Notes: generated from the letters alone by a model not told the origin. DNA of 64,000 bases from Microbacterium aoyamense (GCF_023155855.1 NZ_JAKNUT010000004.1:248001-312000); one strand, 5' to 3'. Counted from the first letter of the stretch, positions 37,973 to 46,813 are shown. Made by a program: numbers and translations.

Positions 37973-39058
37973 GTGATATCGAGCGGGGACATCGACAACA
38001 TCGGGGACGTCGGAGACGTCCTGATCGGCGTCTTCGAGAACCCCGCGCTGCTCATCGGCATCCCGCTCGCCCTCGTCGGCGCAGTCTTCATGTCGTTCGG
38101 CGCGCAGTACCAGCACCGCGGCGTCACGAAGGTCGAGGCGCTTTCCGGCGGGGCGGCATCGGGTGGTCTCACCCTGCAGCAGCTCGGTCGCCTCCTGACC
38201 CGGCCGTCCTGGGTCGTCGGCACCGTCATGCTCGGCCTGGCGATCGTCTGCCAGCTCGGCGCGCTCTACTTCGCGCCGCTCATCGTCGTCCAGCCGCTCG
38301 GTGCGATCGCCCTCGTCATCACGACGCTGCTCAACGCACGGATCAGCGGCCACAAGCCGACGAAGCGGTCGATCCGAGCCATCATCGAGTGCGTCGGCGG
38401 CATCTTCATCTTCGTGACGATCGCCGCGCTCGTCGCGACGGACGAGCCCGTCTCGAATCAGCAGCTGATCACGATCCTCCTCATCCTGCTGGCAGTGCTG
38501 ATCGCGTTCGGTGCCCTGTGGCTGTGGCTGCGCCACCGCATGAGCGCGCTCTTCTACATCATCGGCGCCGGCGTCATGTACGGCTTCGTCGCGACGCTCG
38601 CGAAGGTCGTGCTCAGCCGCATCTCGAGCGGCGACTTCGAGTGGCTCACCGTCGTGTGTCTGCTCGGCCTTCTCATCGCCGCCGGCATCGGGGCGTACTT
38701 CGTGCAGAGCGCCTACTCGTCGGGCCCGCCCGACCTGGTGATCGCCGGCCTCACGGTGATCGACCCGATCGTCGCGATCGTCATCGGGCTCACCGTGCTC
38801 GGCGAGGCGGCCAACGCGCCCCTGTGGGCGTACATCGGCTTCGGCGTCGCGGGCGTCATCGCGGTGATCGGGGTGTGGGACCTCGCGCGCAACCACCCCC
38901 AGGTCGTGAGCGACAGTCAGGAGCTGCCGATCCAGCGGGGGAGCGGCGCTGAAAAGCCCCCCGGCGCGCCGAAGACCAACACCGAGAAGTTCGACGAGGC
39001 CGTCGCGAAGGTCTGGCCGAATCCTCCCGTCGACGACGAACGCAAGCCGCGCCGCTGA
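37973..39058 (+). CDS. DMT family (NIPA-like) transporter
   Basis: A 361-residue membrane protein with about nine to ten helices of the drug/metabolite transporter superfamily. The N-terminal half has ALVGAVFMSFGAQYQHRGV and the second half VIAGLTVIDPIVAIVIGLTVLGE in part (GLTVIDPIVA), typical of NIPA-type magnesium transporter relatives. The C-terminus (about 305-361) is a hydrophilic, Pro-rich cytoplasmic tail. Substrate is uncertain: a cation or small metabolite. The start lies 6 nt after a -10 element. It is divergent from def. Confidence 0.82.
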   Translation: MISSGDIDNIGDVGDVLIGVFENPALLIGIPLALVGAVFMSFGAQYQHRGVTKVEALSGGAASGGLTLQQLGRLLTRPSWVVGTVMLGLAIVCQLGALYFAPLIVVQPLGAIALVITTLLNARISGHKPTKRSIRAIIECVGGIFIFVTIAALVATDEPVSNQQLITILLILLAVLIAFGALWLWLRHRMSALFYIIGAGVMYGFVATLAKVVLSRISSGDFEWLTVVCLLGLLIAAGIGAYFVQSAYSSGPPDLVIAGLTVIDPIVAIVIGLTVLGEAANAPLWAYIGFGVAGVIAVIGVWDLARNHPQVVSDSQELPIQRGSGAEKPPGAPKTNTEKFDEAVAKVWPNPPVDDERKPRR

Positions 39059-39080
39059 GGGCGGCGGATGCTGCGGTCGC

Positions 39081-39371
39081 TCAGTCCGCGACGTCGATCG
39101 TGATCCGGCCGTCCTGCATCCGGCCCTTGTCGCCCGGCGTCGGCGCGGGCGCCGGAACCTCGATCTGAGCCTCCCACTGCGCGTGGGCATCTTCCGCGCT
39201 CGGGCGCCACACGGAGTCGAACCCCGATCCGACGCCGGATATCGTTCCCTGACCGCGCGCCTGCCTTCGGCGGGTGTCGCGGATCATCGCGGGGATCGCG
39301 ATCATGAGTCCGATGACCGCGACCACGCCGATCACAGCGGCGAGCAGGGCTCCGGCATCCATGCCTTGCAT
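39081..39371 (-). CDS. Small membrane-anchored protein, unknown function
   Basis: A 96-residue protein with one N-terminal membrane helix (AALLAAVIGVVAVIGLMIAIPAM in part, about 7-30), then a basic juxtamembrane patch (RDTRRRQARGQG) and a soluble C-terminus with SVWRPSAEDAHAQWEAQ and an acidic end. Such single-pass SLC- or sortase-adjacent proteins occur in Microbacterium, but I do not recognise a family. ATG 39371 or ATG 39362 could be the start. It converges with the DMT gene. Confidence 0.6.
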   Translation of the reverse strand: MQGMDAGALLAAVIGVVAVIGLMIAIPAMIRDTRRRQARGQGTISGVGSGFDSVWRPSAEDAHAQWEAQIEVPAPAPTPGDKGRMQDGRITIDVAD

Positions 39372-39410
39372 TCTCGCACCGTCGCCTGCCGGTAGGCTCG
39401 ATGACCGCAG

Positions 39411-39484
39411 GGGGCGGTGGCCAAGCTGGTTAAGGCAGCGGGCTCATAACCCGACGATCGCGGGTTCAAGTCCCGCCCGCCCTA
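39411..39484 (+). tRNA. tRNA-Met (anticodon CAT)
   Basis: A 74-nt cloverleaf: acceptor GGGGCGG/CCGCCCT (closing G-T pair), a large D loop, anticodon loop CTCATAA (anticodon CAT), T arm GCGGG TTCAAGT CCCGC and discriminator A. It looks like the elongator Met tRNA rather than the initiator, since the three G-C pairs typical of initiators are not all present in the anticodon stem. TAGGCT at 39393-39398 is the likely -10. Confidence 0.93.
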
Positions 39485-39492
39485 CAGCCCTT

Positions 39493-40875
39493 TCAGAGCC
39501 CGGCGAGCTCGGGGAGCAGCGCCTTCGCGATCAGGAAGTAGATCAGCAGGCCCGTGCCGTCGACGATCGTCGCGATCATCGGCGCCGAAACGACCGCCGG
39601 GTCGACGCGCGTCTTCTGCAGCAGCAGCGGCAGGATCGACGCGATGAGCGCCGCCCAGAGCACGATCGCGGCGAGCGACAGCGAGACCACCAGCATGATC
39701 TGCCAGCCCACTCCGAGCGTGAAGGCGCGGATGAGGCCCGCCCCGGCCATCGCGACGGCGATGAGGCCCGCGGTGCTGAGCTCTTTGACGACCACCCTCC
39801 CGATGTTGCGCAGCCGCACCTGCCCGGTCGCCATGGCGCGCACGAGCGTCGACGTGATCTGCGTGCCCGTGTTCCCACCCGTGCCGATGAGCAGCGGGAT
39901 GAAGAACGCGAGCACCACGACTGCTTCGAGCTCGTCCTCGAACGCCTGCAGGACGCTCGACGTGTACGCCTCGGCGACGAAGAGCACGAGCAGCCACACG
40001 ACGCGCTTGCGCCACAGCAGCCACGGCGACGCACGGAGGTAGGGCACGTCGAGCGGCTGCGAGCCGCCCTGGCGCTCGGCATCCTCCGTCGCCTCCTCCT
40101 CGGCGATGTCGGCGGCCGCATCCGCCGTGATGATGCCCAGGATGCGACGCTCGCCGTCCACGACGGGGATGGCGAGCAGACGGTGGTCGAGGAGCAGGCG
40201 GGCCGACTTCTCTGGATCGTCGAGCGGTGAGACCGCGAGGACGTCGTCGTCCATGAGGTCGGCGACGAGTGCATCGGCCGGTGCGAGGACGAGTGCGCGG
40301 AACGCGACGACTCCGCCGAGGCGGCCGTTGCCGTCGACGACGTAGACGTACCCGCCGGACTGCGAGTCCGCGCGCAGATGCGCCGCCCCCGAGCGCACGG
40401 AGTCGATCGCCGCCGCGGCCGTGGACTGCGCCTCGACCGTCAGTACGTCGGGGATCATGTGGGCGGCGCTCGAATGCTCCGGCCACGACAGCAGACCGCG
40501 CAGCACGAGCGCCTGATCGGCCGGCACAGCGGACAGCAGCGTTTCGCGGTCGTCGGGTGGGAGCTCACGCAGGATATCGGCCGCGAGGTCGGTGTTGAGC
40601 TCGTTGAGGATCAGCCCCGCGGTCGGAACCCCGATCCCGATCAGCAGTTCGCCGGCAGCGAGCGGGTCGAGCGTCGAGACGAGCTCCTCACCCGTCTCGG
40701 CGTCGAGCAGCCCGTCGAGGACGCGAAGGTGCTCGGGGGTGAGCGCGGCGATCTGCTCCTCGCGCTCCACCGGGTCGGGGACGACCTCGAGCCACAGGGC
40801 GACGGCGCGCGTCGTCCCTCGATCGAGGACCTGGGCGAGCTCGATCGTGGCAGGCGGTTGTGCAGCGCGGGCCAT
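39493..40875 (-). CDS. mgtE: Magnesium transporter MgtE
   Basis: MgtE is a Mg2+-gated Mg2+ channel in the cell membrane. The 460-residue protein has an N-terminal MgtE_N domain (about 20-120, ELPPDDRETLLSAVPADQA), paired CBS domains (about 130-255) and a C-terminal membrane domain of five helices with PLLIGTGGNTGTQ and the Asp/Glu pore region near the end. The ATG at 40875 is chosen because AAAGGGGG lies 4-5 nt upstream. It converges with tRNA-Met. No magnesium riboswitch was recognised upstream. Confidence 0.93.
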   Translation of the reverse strand: MARAAQPPATIELAQVLDRGTTRAVALWLEVVPDPVEREEQIAALTPEHLRVLDGLLDAETGEELVSTLDPLAAGELLIGIGVPTAGLILNELNTDLAADILRELPPDDRETLLSAVPADQALVLRGLLSWPEHSSAAHMIPDVLTVEAQSTAAAAIDSVRSGAAHLRADSQSGGYVYVVDGNGRLGGVVAFRALVLAPADALVADLMDDDVLAVSPLDDPEKSARLLLDHRLLAIPVVDGERRILGIITADAAADIAEEEATEDAERQGGSQPLDVPYLRASPWLLWRKRVVWLLVLFVAEAYTSSVLQAFEDELEAVVVLAFFIPLLIGTGGNTGTQITSTLVRAMATGQVRLRNIGRVVVKELSTAGLIAVAMAGAGLIRAFTLGVGWQIMLVVSLSLAAIVLWAALIASILPLLLQKTRVDPAVVSAPMIATIVDGTGLLIYFLIAKALLPELAGL

Positions 40876-40935
40876 AGCGCCCCCTTTCCCGGCGGTGAGT
40901 CGCATTATCCACCCCGAGGCGATCGCGAAAGTGAA

Positions 40936-42933
40936 CTACATCGCGTTGCCGATGTAGGAGTACTTCACGAAGACCTCCGGTGCGCTCCCGGCCTCGTCGA
41001 GCACGCCCTGCACGGCGGTCAGCATGTAGTGGAGATCCCAGCCCATGTAGAGGAAGTTCTCGTCGTCGAGGGCGTCCCACTGGCCGTTCCACGCCATAGC
41101 AGGGTAGACGGGGCCGCCACGGCGTGCGCTGAAGCGCACGACGCTGTCGCGGTCGTCCGCCCAGAGGCGCTTGAAGACGCGGTTGAAGAGGTACTTCACG
41201 TCGGGCACCTCCCAGTGCTCGCCGCGGTATTCCGTGTAGGCGAACTCGCGCTCCCAGCCGGGCGGGAACCCGCGCCGCAGGATCGCATCGAGGATCGGCG
41301 TGAGACCGTCGTCGTCGATCCCGACGATGTCGGGGCGTCGCCAGACCTCGATGAAGCGCTCGGTGAGCTCCGTGGTGCGTGCGGAGATGGATGCCGTGCC
41401 CCACGCATCCGCATCGGCCAGCGCTCGTGTCTGCGGTACCGCGCTGCGCGCATAGGCGGCATCGCGCTTCTCGGGGAAGGGCAGGTCCATCGCGCGCAGC
41501 GCGAGGTCGTCCTCGAGGAGCGCGAGATTGCCGAGCGTCTTCGAGAGTGCGCGGTGGCTGTTCTGCTCGTCATCGGTGTAGTCGGCCCACACGCGCACGC
41601 CGTCGCCCGACCACGTCGCGTGCGGCGAGAGCGGGAAGACGTGATCGACACCCAGGTCGTCGACGGCGTCGAGGTCCGCGAGACGGCCGAGCACGTATGC
41701 CGGATGCGGCAGCTCCGCGAACTTCAGTGCGGCGCGCATGCGCTCATCCGAGGGGGTGATCCGGGCGATCGCGTGGCGCAGAGCCTGCTCGCCGTCGGAC
41801 CGCGCGCGACACAGGCGCGCGACGAGCCGCTCCGTCGGCAGGCCCGCGACCGCCCGCCGCAGCAGCAGCGCCTGAACGTCGTCGAGCGTCGCCGCGACGG
41901 CAGCGCGATCCACGCTCCCTTCGCGCAGATCGAGGAGAGCGCGCATGACGAGGGGATACATGCCGCGCCCGAAGGTCGAGAGGTGTCGCAGCCGGCGCGC
42001 GAGCGCGGCATCCCTCTCGTACGACGGCTCGAGCAGAGTGCGGTAGACCTCGGAGCACGCGAGCCATTCGGCGGCGTGGACACGCAGCGTGTCGAGATCG
42101 AGTCGCGGAAAGCGCGCGCGGAACTCTCCGTAGACGCCGTGGTCGCCGGATGCCGCGACCTCGCGCCCCGTCGTCATGACCATGTAGTGGCGCCAGAATG
42201 CGCCGATCGCCGCGCCCGTGTTCTGCTCGATCGGCAGCCAGAAGTCCGCTTCGACCTCGCGCTGCTCGGCGTGCGTGAGGCCCATCAGGATGTAGTTGTG
42301 GATGAGCTCGTGGTCGCGCAGGGGCTCGCCGGTGGAGTTGAGGCTCGCGAAGATCTGCTGCGCGTTCGCACCCGCACCGAGGGTGATCGCGACGTGCTCG
42401 AGCTTCTGCAGTCCGCGCCAGATGTGCGGAGCCTCGTCGGGCGAGATCTTGCTGCGGAAGAACGCGTAGTTGTCGTCGAAGCGCGAATCGCGGAGTGTTC
42501 CGTCCGCCGGCCGACGATCGAACACGACGCTCTCGAAGACGTCTGCCCACGCCTCGTGGGGGCGCAGCTTGGTGCGGCCGTCGGGGCCGGACAGCACGCG
42601 GGAGAGGTCGTCGGCGAGGTCGGGATGCTCGGCGCGGACGGTGTGGTGGAGAGCGGCGACGAGGAGCATGAGCGTCGTGATGCGCTGCTGCCCGTCGATG
42701 AGGACGAGTTCGTCCCCGCCGGCGCTCATGGAGGACAGCACCGACCCGATGAAGTGCATGTGGTGGGGATCCGAATCGGCGACGGCGCGCACGTCGGCGA
42801 GGAGCTGCTCGCAGCCGCCGATGTCCCAGCGGTACTGGCGCTGGTACACGGGGACGACGATCGTGGCATCCACTGTCTGCAGCCAGGAGATCGTGTTGAC
42901 GGCCGTCGCATCGATGTTCGTGGCCGTCGTCAT
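40936..42933 (-). CDS. GmrSD-like DUF262/DUF1524 nuclease
   Basis: A 665-residue protein of the GmrSD (type IV restriction) superfamily. The N-terminal DUF262 has YQRQYRW (30-36) and the hallmark DGQQR (80-84), a ParB-like NTPase motif. The C-terminal DUF1524 is an HNH nuclease with VDHVFPL (429-435) and KTLGNLALL (near 466-474), with the catalytic His431 and Asn469. A 110-residue extension follows (about 556-665), with YRGEHWEVPDVKYLFNRVF, that I do not recognise. Such enzymes cut phage DNA with modified bases, so a role in defence is likely. It stands alone. ATG 42933 is used; an in-frame ATG 42993 is possible. Confidence 0.87.
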   Translation of the reverse strand: MTTATNIDATAVNTISWLQTVDATIVVPVYQRQYRWDIGGCEQLLADVRAVADSDPHHMHFIGSVLSSMSAGGDELVLIDGQQRITTLMLLVAALHHTVRAEHPDLADDLSRVLSGPDGRTKLRPHEAWADVFESVVFDRRPADGTLRDSRFDDNYAFFRSKISPDEAPHIWRGLQKLEHVAITLGAGANAQQIFASLNSTGEPLRDHELIHNYILMGLTHAEQREVEADFWLPIEQNTGAAIGAFWRHYMVMTTGREVAASGDHGVYGEFRARFPRLDLDTLRVHAAEWLACSEVYRTLLEPSYERDAALARRLRHLSTFGRGMYPLVMRALLDLREGSVDRAAVAATLDDVQALLLRRAVAGLPTERLVARLCRARSDGEQALRHAIARITPSDERMRAALKFAELPHPAYVLGRLADLDAVDDLGVDHVFPLSPHATWSGDGVRVWADYTDDEQNSHRALSKTLGNLALLEDDLALRAMDLPFPEKRDAAYARSAVPQTRALADADAWGTASISARTTELTERFIEVWRRPDIVGIDDDGLTPILDAILRRGFPPGWEREFAYTEYRGEHWEVPDVKYLFNRVFKRLWADDRDSVVRFSARRGGPVYPAMAWNGQWDALDDENFLYMGWDLHYMLTAVQGVLDEAGSAPEVFVKYSYIGNAM

Positions 42934-43020
42934 GTGGTGTTTCCGCCCCCTCGGTGCTGCGCAAACGAGTCTAGCCGCGGCGGGATTATTCACGGTCGCC
43001 CCCCGGGCGCGTCGGGGAGC

Positions 43021-43039
43021 GCCAGGTAGGCTTGCCTAA
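43021..43039 (+). promoter_or_regulatory. Putative DtxR/IdeR iron box
   Basis: Read on the minus strand the site starts TTAGGCAAGCCTACC; its core TAGGC-TT-GCCTA is a perfect inverted repeat and it matches 12 of 19 positions of the consensus TTAGGTTAGGCTAACCTAA. It lies 50 nt before the next gene, suggesting repression when iron is plentiful. Confidence 0.65.
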
Positions 43040-43088
43040 GTTGGGCCTGTTAAAACGTGCTGGCCCCCTACGAAAGGCTGATCCTCTC

Positions 43089-43862
43089 ATGGGTTACATC
43101 AAGTCCGCCGCGCTCGAAGAGACCGGCTACGTCGTCCTCGACCGTTACAACCAGGAGCTCGACCCCAAGGAATGGCTCGACATCGAGTACAACGACTGGA
43201 AGTCCTCGGGTGACACCCGCTTCGCGCCGCTCGCGAGCGCCTTCGGCGAGATCGAGTGCAACGGGTTCTGGAACCACAAGCCTCCGCGCACCGACAAGGA
43301 CGGCGTCTGGATCGACTCGCAGGTCGAGAAGGCCCCGAACCTCACGCGTCGCGCACAGGAGCCCGGTGCGAACGTCGGCCGCTGCCGCGTCATCGAACTG
43401 CAGCCGACGCCCTACGGCGAGTGCCTCTACAACCTGCACCAGGACGACAACAACCGTCTGAACCCCGATGGCACCGGCTGGGTCGTGCGCGGATTCTTCA
43501 ATCTCACGGACGACAAGGACAGCTACTTCGTCCTGCGTGAGAACCGCACCGACCCCGCGGGCGAGGTGCGCATCGCGCTGCCGGCCGGCGCTCAGCTCAT
43601 CATCGACACGCAGCGCCTGTGGCACGCGGCGACGCACAACGGCGACGAGCCCCGCTACTGCCTCATCACGTCCTGGACCTCGGGGCCCGAGCTCGATGCC
43701 TACATCGAGAAGTACAACGGCGTGAACCACACCGAGAGCGTCCACGTCGACCAGGACATCCTCGACGCCGGCTACGCAGAGCAGGCGCGCAAGGATGCCG
43801 CGCGCGCCGCGTACTACGCCGCGAAGGGCCAGGTCGAGGTCCAGGCCATGAGCGAGGCCTGA
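43089..43862 (+). CDS. Putative iron-regulated Fe(II)/2-oxoglutarate oxygenase
   Basis: A 257-residue soluble protein. I read a 2-His-1-carboxylate iron site: His117 and Asp119 in NLHQDDNN, His179 in LWHAATHNG, and a 2-oxoglutarate-type Arg189 in DEPRYCLITSW, with the spacing of cupin-fold dioxygenases. Surrounding text LQPTPYGECLYNLHQDD and GWVVRGFFNLTDD supports this. The C-terminus (about 225-257) is helical and Ala-rich. GAAAGG lies 11 nt before the ATG, and a DtxR-type box lies upstream. The substrate is unknown; a role in siderophore or iron-stress metabolism is inferred from the box. Confidence 0.75.
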   Translation: MGYIKSAALEETGYVVLDRYNQELDPKEWLDIEYNDWKSSGDTRFAPLASAFGEIECNGFWNHKPPRTDKDGVWIDSQVEKAPNLTRRAQEPGANVGRCRVIELQPTPYGECLYNLHQDDNNRLNPDGTGWVVRGFFNLTDDKDSYFVLRENRTDPAGEVRIALPAGAQLIIDTQRLWHAATHNGDEPRYCLITSWTSGPELDAYIEKYNGVNHTESVHVDQDILDAGYAEQARKDAARAAYYAAKGQVEVQAMSEA

Positions 43863-43956
43863 CCTCTCGCCTGAAGAGAATGGATGCCCCTGACCGCCCG
43901 GTCGGGGGCATCCGTCGTCCTGCGTGGTGTCGGTGGAGACTGGCAGACTCGCTGTG

Positions 43957-46059
43957 ATGAACGACGACACCCGGTCCGCCTCCCTCGAGACTCTGCGGGC
44001 GCTCGTCGGCCGCGACGACGCCGACTTCCACGAAGGCCAGTTCGAGGCGATCTCGGCCCTCGTGGACGACGGCAGCCGCGCGCTGGTGGTGCAGCGCACC
44101 GGGTGGGGCAAGTCGGCCGTGTACTTCGTCGCGACGCTGCTGCGCCGCCGGATGGGTGCCGGGCCGACGGTGATCGTCTCGCCGCTGCTCGCCCTCATGC
44201 GCGACCAGATCGCCGCCGCGCAGCGCGCGGGCGTGCGGGCCGTCGCGATCAATTCCACGAACGCTCACGAGTGGTCCGACGTGCTCGCCCGCCTCCACGA
44301 CGACGACATCGACGTCCTTCTGCTCTCGCCCGAACGGCTCAACAACCCCGCGTTCCGCGACGAGCAGCTGCCGTCCCTCGTTCGGCGGATGGGGATGCTG
44401 GTGGTCGACGAGGCGCACTGCATCAGCGACTGGGGTCACGATTTCCGCCCCGACTATCGCCGACTCGGCGAGCTCATCACGAGCCTGCCGGCGGGAGTGC
44501 CCATCCTCGCGACCACCGCGACGGCGAACAGCCGCGTGGTCACCGACATCTCGGAGCAGCTGGCTGCGTCCTCCGACGGAGGTTCGGTCGATGTCGTCAC
44601 CATCCGCGGTGCGCTGGCGCGTGCGTCGCTGCGACTGGGTGTCCTGCGGCTCCCGGACGCCCGGGCCCGACTCGCGTGGCTGCTCACACACATCGGCGAA
44701 CTGCCCGGATCGGGCATCATCTACAGCCTCACGGTCAGCGGTGCACAGGATGTCGCCCGACTTCTGCGCGAAGCGGGGCACGACGTGCGCGCCTACACGG
44801 GTCAGACGGACGCCTCCGAGCGCGAGGAGTCCGAGGCGCTGCTGAGGGACAATCGCGTCAAAGCGCTGGTCGCGACGAGCGCGCTCGGTATGGGGTTCGA
44901 CAAGCCCGACCTGGGTTTCGTCGTGCACCTCGGCGCTCCGTCCTCGCCCGTCGCGTACTACCAGCAGGTGGGCCGCGCGGGCAGAGCGACCGACAACGCC
45001 GACGTGCTGCTGCTGCCGGGGCCCGAGGATCCCGACATCTGGCGCTACTTCGCCACGGCCTCGATGCCGACGCGCGAGCGGGCAGAGCGCGTGATCGCCG
45101 AGCTCGGCGACGCACCTGTCTCAACGCCTTCCCTCGAGGCGCTCGTCGACATCCGGCGTACACCCCTCGAGCTTCTCCTGAAGGTGCTCGATGTCGACGG
45201 CGCCGTCCGCCGGGTGCGCGGCGGGTGGGTCGCCACGGGCGAGCCGTGGGTGTACGACGCGGAGCGCTACGAGCGCATCGCCGCGGCGCGCGTCGTCGAG
45301 CAGCAGCACATGCTCGACTACGAGAGCACGGCCGGGTGCCGCATGGAGTTCCTCCAGCGCGCACTCGATGACGAGTCGGCGGCCCCCTGCGGGCGCTGCG
45401 ACAACTGCGTCGAGGCGTGGTACCCGACCACGGTCGACGCGGGCGCGGCGACGTCCGCCGACGCCGCGCTCGCGCGCGTCGGCGTGCCCATCGAGCCGCG
45501 CGCGCAGTGGCCGACGGGCGCTGATCGGCTCGGTATGCCGCTCAAAGGCAACATCCCGCTCGCCGAGCGCGCCGAACCCGGACGCGCGCTCGCACGGCTC
45601 ACCGATCTGGGATGGGGCGGCCGGCTGCGCGCGATGTTCGAGGGCGCAGCCGCCGATGCAGAGGTCAGCCCCGCGCTACGGGAGGCGGTGATCAGAGTGC
45701 TCGCCGACTGGGACTGGGTGGAGCGTCCCGCATCGCTCGTCGCCGTCCCGTCGCGGCGACGTCCGGCACTCATCGAGACGCTGGCCCGATCGCTCGCCCA
45801 GGCGGGGCGTCTGCCCTATCTCGGCACGCTGCCGATCCGCAACGGCGGACCCAGCGGGGAGCCTGGCGGCAACAGCGTCTACCGGCTCGCCGGCCTCTGG
45901 GACCGCTTCGATGCGTCGGGCTTCGCGTTTCCACCGGGCCCCGTCCTGCTGGTCGACGACATCGCCGACAGCCGGTGGACGCTCACGGTCGCCGCGCGCG
46001 AACTCCGCCGGGCCGGAGCCTCGGCGGTGCTGCCCTTCGCCCTCGCCCTGCGAGGCTGA
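43957..46059 (+). CDS. recQ: RecQ-family helicase fused to phosphoribosyltransferase-like domain
   Basis: A 700-residue protein. The helicase core has Walker A RTGWGKS (about 47-53), DEAHCISDWGHDFRPDY (about 151-167), the C-terminal motif VGRAGRATD and the RecQ zinc site (Cys in AGCRME, then CGRCDNC, about 460-484). After a linker, the end (about 600-700) reads GPVLLVDDIADSRWTLTVAA, the PRPP-binding loop of phosphoribosyltransferases (ComF/PRTase type). Such RecQ-PRTase fusions occur in actinobacteria. The ATG at 43957 is chosen because CAGACT ends 7 nt upstream; an in-frame GTG at 43924 is possible. The fused domain may sense nucleotides. Confidence 0.9.
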   Translation: MNDDTRSASLETLRALVGRDDADFHEGQFEAISALVDDGSRALVVQRTGWGKSAVYFVATLLRRRMGAGPTVIVSPLLALMRDQIAAAQRAGVRAVAINSTNAHEWSDVLARLHDDDIDVLLLSPERLNNPAFRDEQLPSLVRRMGMLVVDEAHCISDWGHDFRPDYRRLGELITSLPAGVPILATTATANSRVVTDISEQLAASSDGGSVDVVTIRGALARASLRLGVLRLPDARARLAWLLTHIGELPGSGIIYSLTVSGAQDVARLLREAGHDVRAYTGQTDASEREESEALLRDNRVKALVATSALGMGFDKPDLGFVVHLGAPSSPVAYYQQVGRAGRATDNADVLLLPGPEDPDIWRYFATASMPTRERAERVIAELGDAPVSTPSLEALVDIRRTPLELLLKVLDVDGAVRRVRGGWVATGEPWVYDAERYERIAAARVVEQQHMLDYESTAGCRMEFLQRALDDESAAPCGRCDNCVEAWYPTTVDAGAATSADAALARVGVPIEPRAQWPTGADRLGMPLKGNIPLAERAEPGRALARLTDLGWGGRLRAMFEGAAADAEVSPALREAVIRVLADWDWVERPASLVAVPSRRRPALIETLARSLAQAGRLPYLGTLPIRNGGPSGEPGGNSVYRLAGLWDRFDASGFAFPPGPVLLVDDIADSRWTLTVAARELRRAGASAVLPFALALRG

Positions 46060-46100
46060 CCACTTCGAACGCGGGGTGGCGCGACACGCGCGACACGCAG

Positions 46101-46122
46101 GGAATCACACGGTTGTGATTCC
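46101..46122 (+). promoter_or_regulatory. Palindromic operator over the DUF3145 promoter
   Basis: GGAATCACA (46101-46109), spacer CGGT, TGTGATTCC (46114-46122) form perfect 9-bp arms. They overlap a likely -35 TTGTGA (46113-46118), 18 nt before the -10 GATAAT (46137-46142), as a repressor site would. Confidence 0.65.
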
Positions 46123-46136
46123 GGGTGGTCGTGGGC

Positions 46137-46142
46137 GATAAT
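46137..46142 (+). promoter_or_regulatory. -10 element of the DUF3145 gene
   Basis: GATAAT with TTGTGA 18 nt upstream makes the best-formed promoter of the window. The leader would be about 70 nt. Confidence 0.5.
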
Positions 46143-46218
46143 GGGCCCACAACCGAACACGCCACGAATCCGTGACCCAGGTCGTTGGGGAAGACGCACC
46201 TGACGGAACGGAGAGATC

Positions 46219-46722
46219 ATGGCGACACCACAAGCGCGTGGGGTGGTCTTCATCCACTCTGCGCCACGAGCACTATGCCCGCACCTCGAGTGGGCTGTCG
46301 GTCGCGCCCTCGGGCGCGCGGTGAGCTTCGAGTGGGCAGAGCAGCCCGTCCTGGCGGGCAGCCGCCGGGCGGAGTTCTACTGGGAGGGCACGGCCGGCAT
46401 GGGCGCCGCCCTCGCGACCGCGATCCGCGGCTGGGAGCATCTGCGGTTCGAAGTGACCGAGGATCCGACGCCCCGCAGCGACGGCGGACGCTGGCTGCAC
46501 ACGCCGGGCCTGGGCATCCACTTCGCGCAGACGGACACGGCGGGCAACGTCGTGATCGGCGAGGACCGCGTGCGCTACGCGATGGAGGTCGCGGCGGGCG
46601 ATGCCGCGGAGCTGCAGCGCGAGCTCCAGATCGCCCTCGGCGCCGCGTGGGACGAGGAACTCGAGCCCTTCCGCCACGCGAGCGACGACGCGCCCGTCGT
46701 GTGGCTGCACAAGGTCGGTTGA
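46219..46722 (+). CDS. DUF3145 family protein
   Basis: A 167-residue soluble protein of DUF3145, a family found only in actinobacteria and often next to fatty acid synthesis genes, as here (fabF is convergent). Signatures are GVVFIHSAPRALCPHLEWA near the N-terminus and the C-terminal PVVWLHKVG. GGAGAG precedes the ATG. A palindrome covers its promoter. No biochemical role is known. A part in lipid metabolism is inferred from the neighbourhood only. Confidence 0.88.
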   Translation: MATPQARGVVFIHSAPRALCPHLEWAVGRALGRAVSFEWAEQPVLAGSRRAEFYWEGTAGMGAALATAIRGWEHLRFEVTEDPTPRSDGGRWLHTPGLGIHFAQTDTAGNVVIGEDRVRYAMEVAAGDAAELQRELQIALGAAWDEELEPFRHASDDAPVVWLHKVG

Positions 46723-46813
46723 CCTCAGAGACTCGGGCGGATCGAGGCGCGACTACCGACGGTCGGAGACCAAGCTCCCGGACGACGCGAAAGCGAATCG
46801 CCGCCTGACACGA

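Noticed and set aside
40876..40935. Magnesium riboswitch upstream of mgtE
   Set aside because: The 60-base gap to the next gene is too short for an M-box and lacks its conserved core.
40378..43029. 883-residue plus-strand frame across mgtE and the GmrSD-like gene
   Set aside because: Composition is Arg/Asp/Val-rich without motifs, and it is antisense to two genes with clear families.
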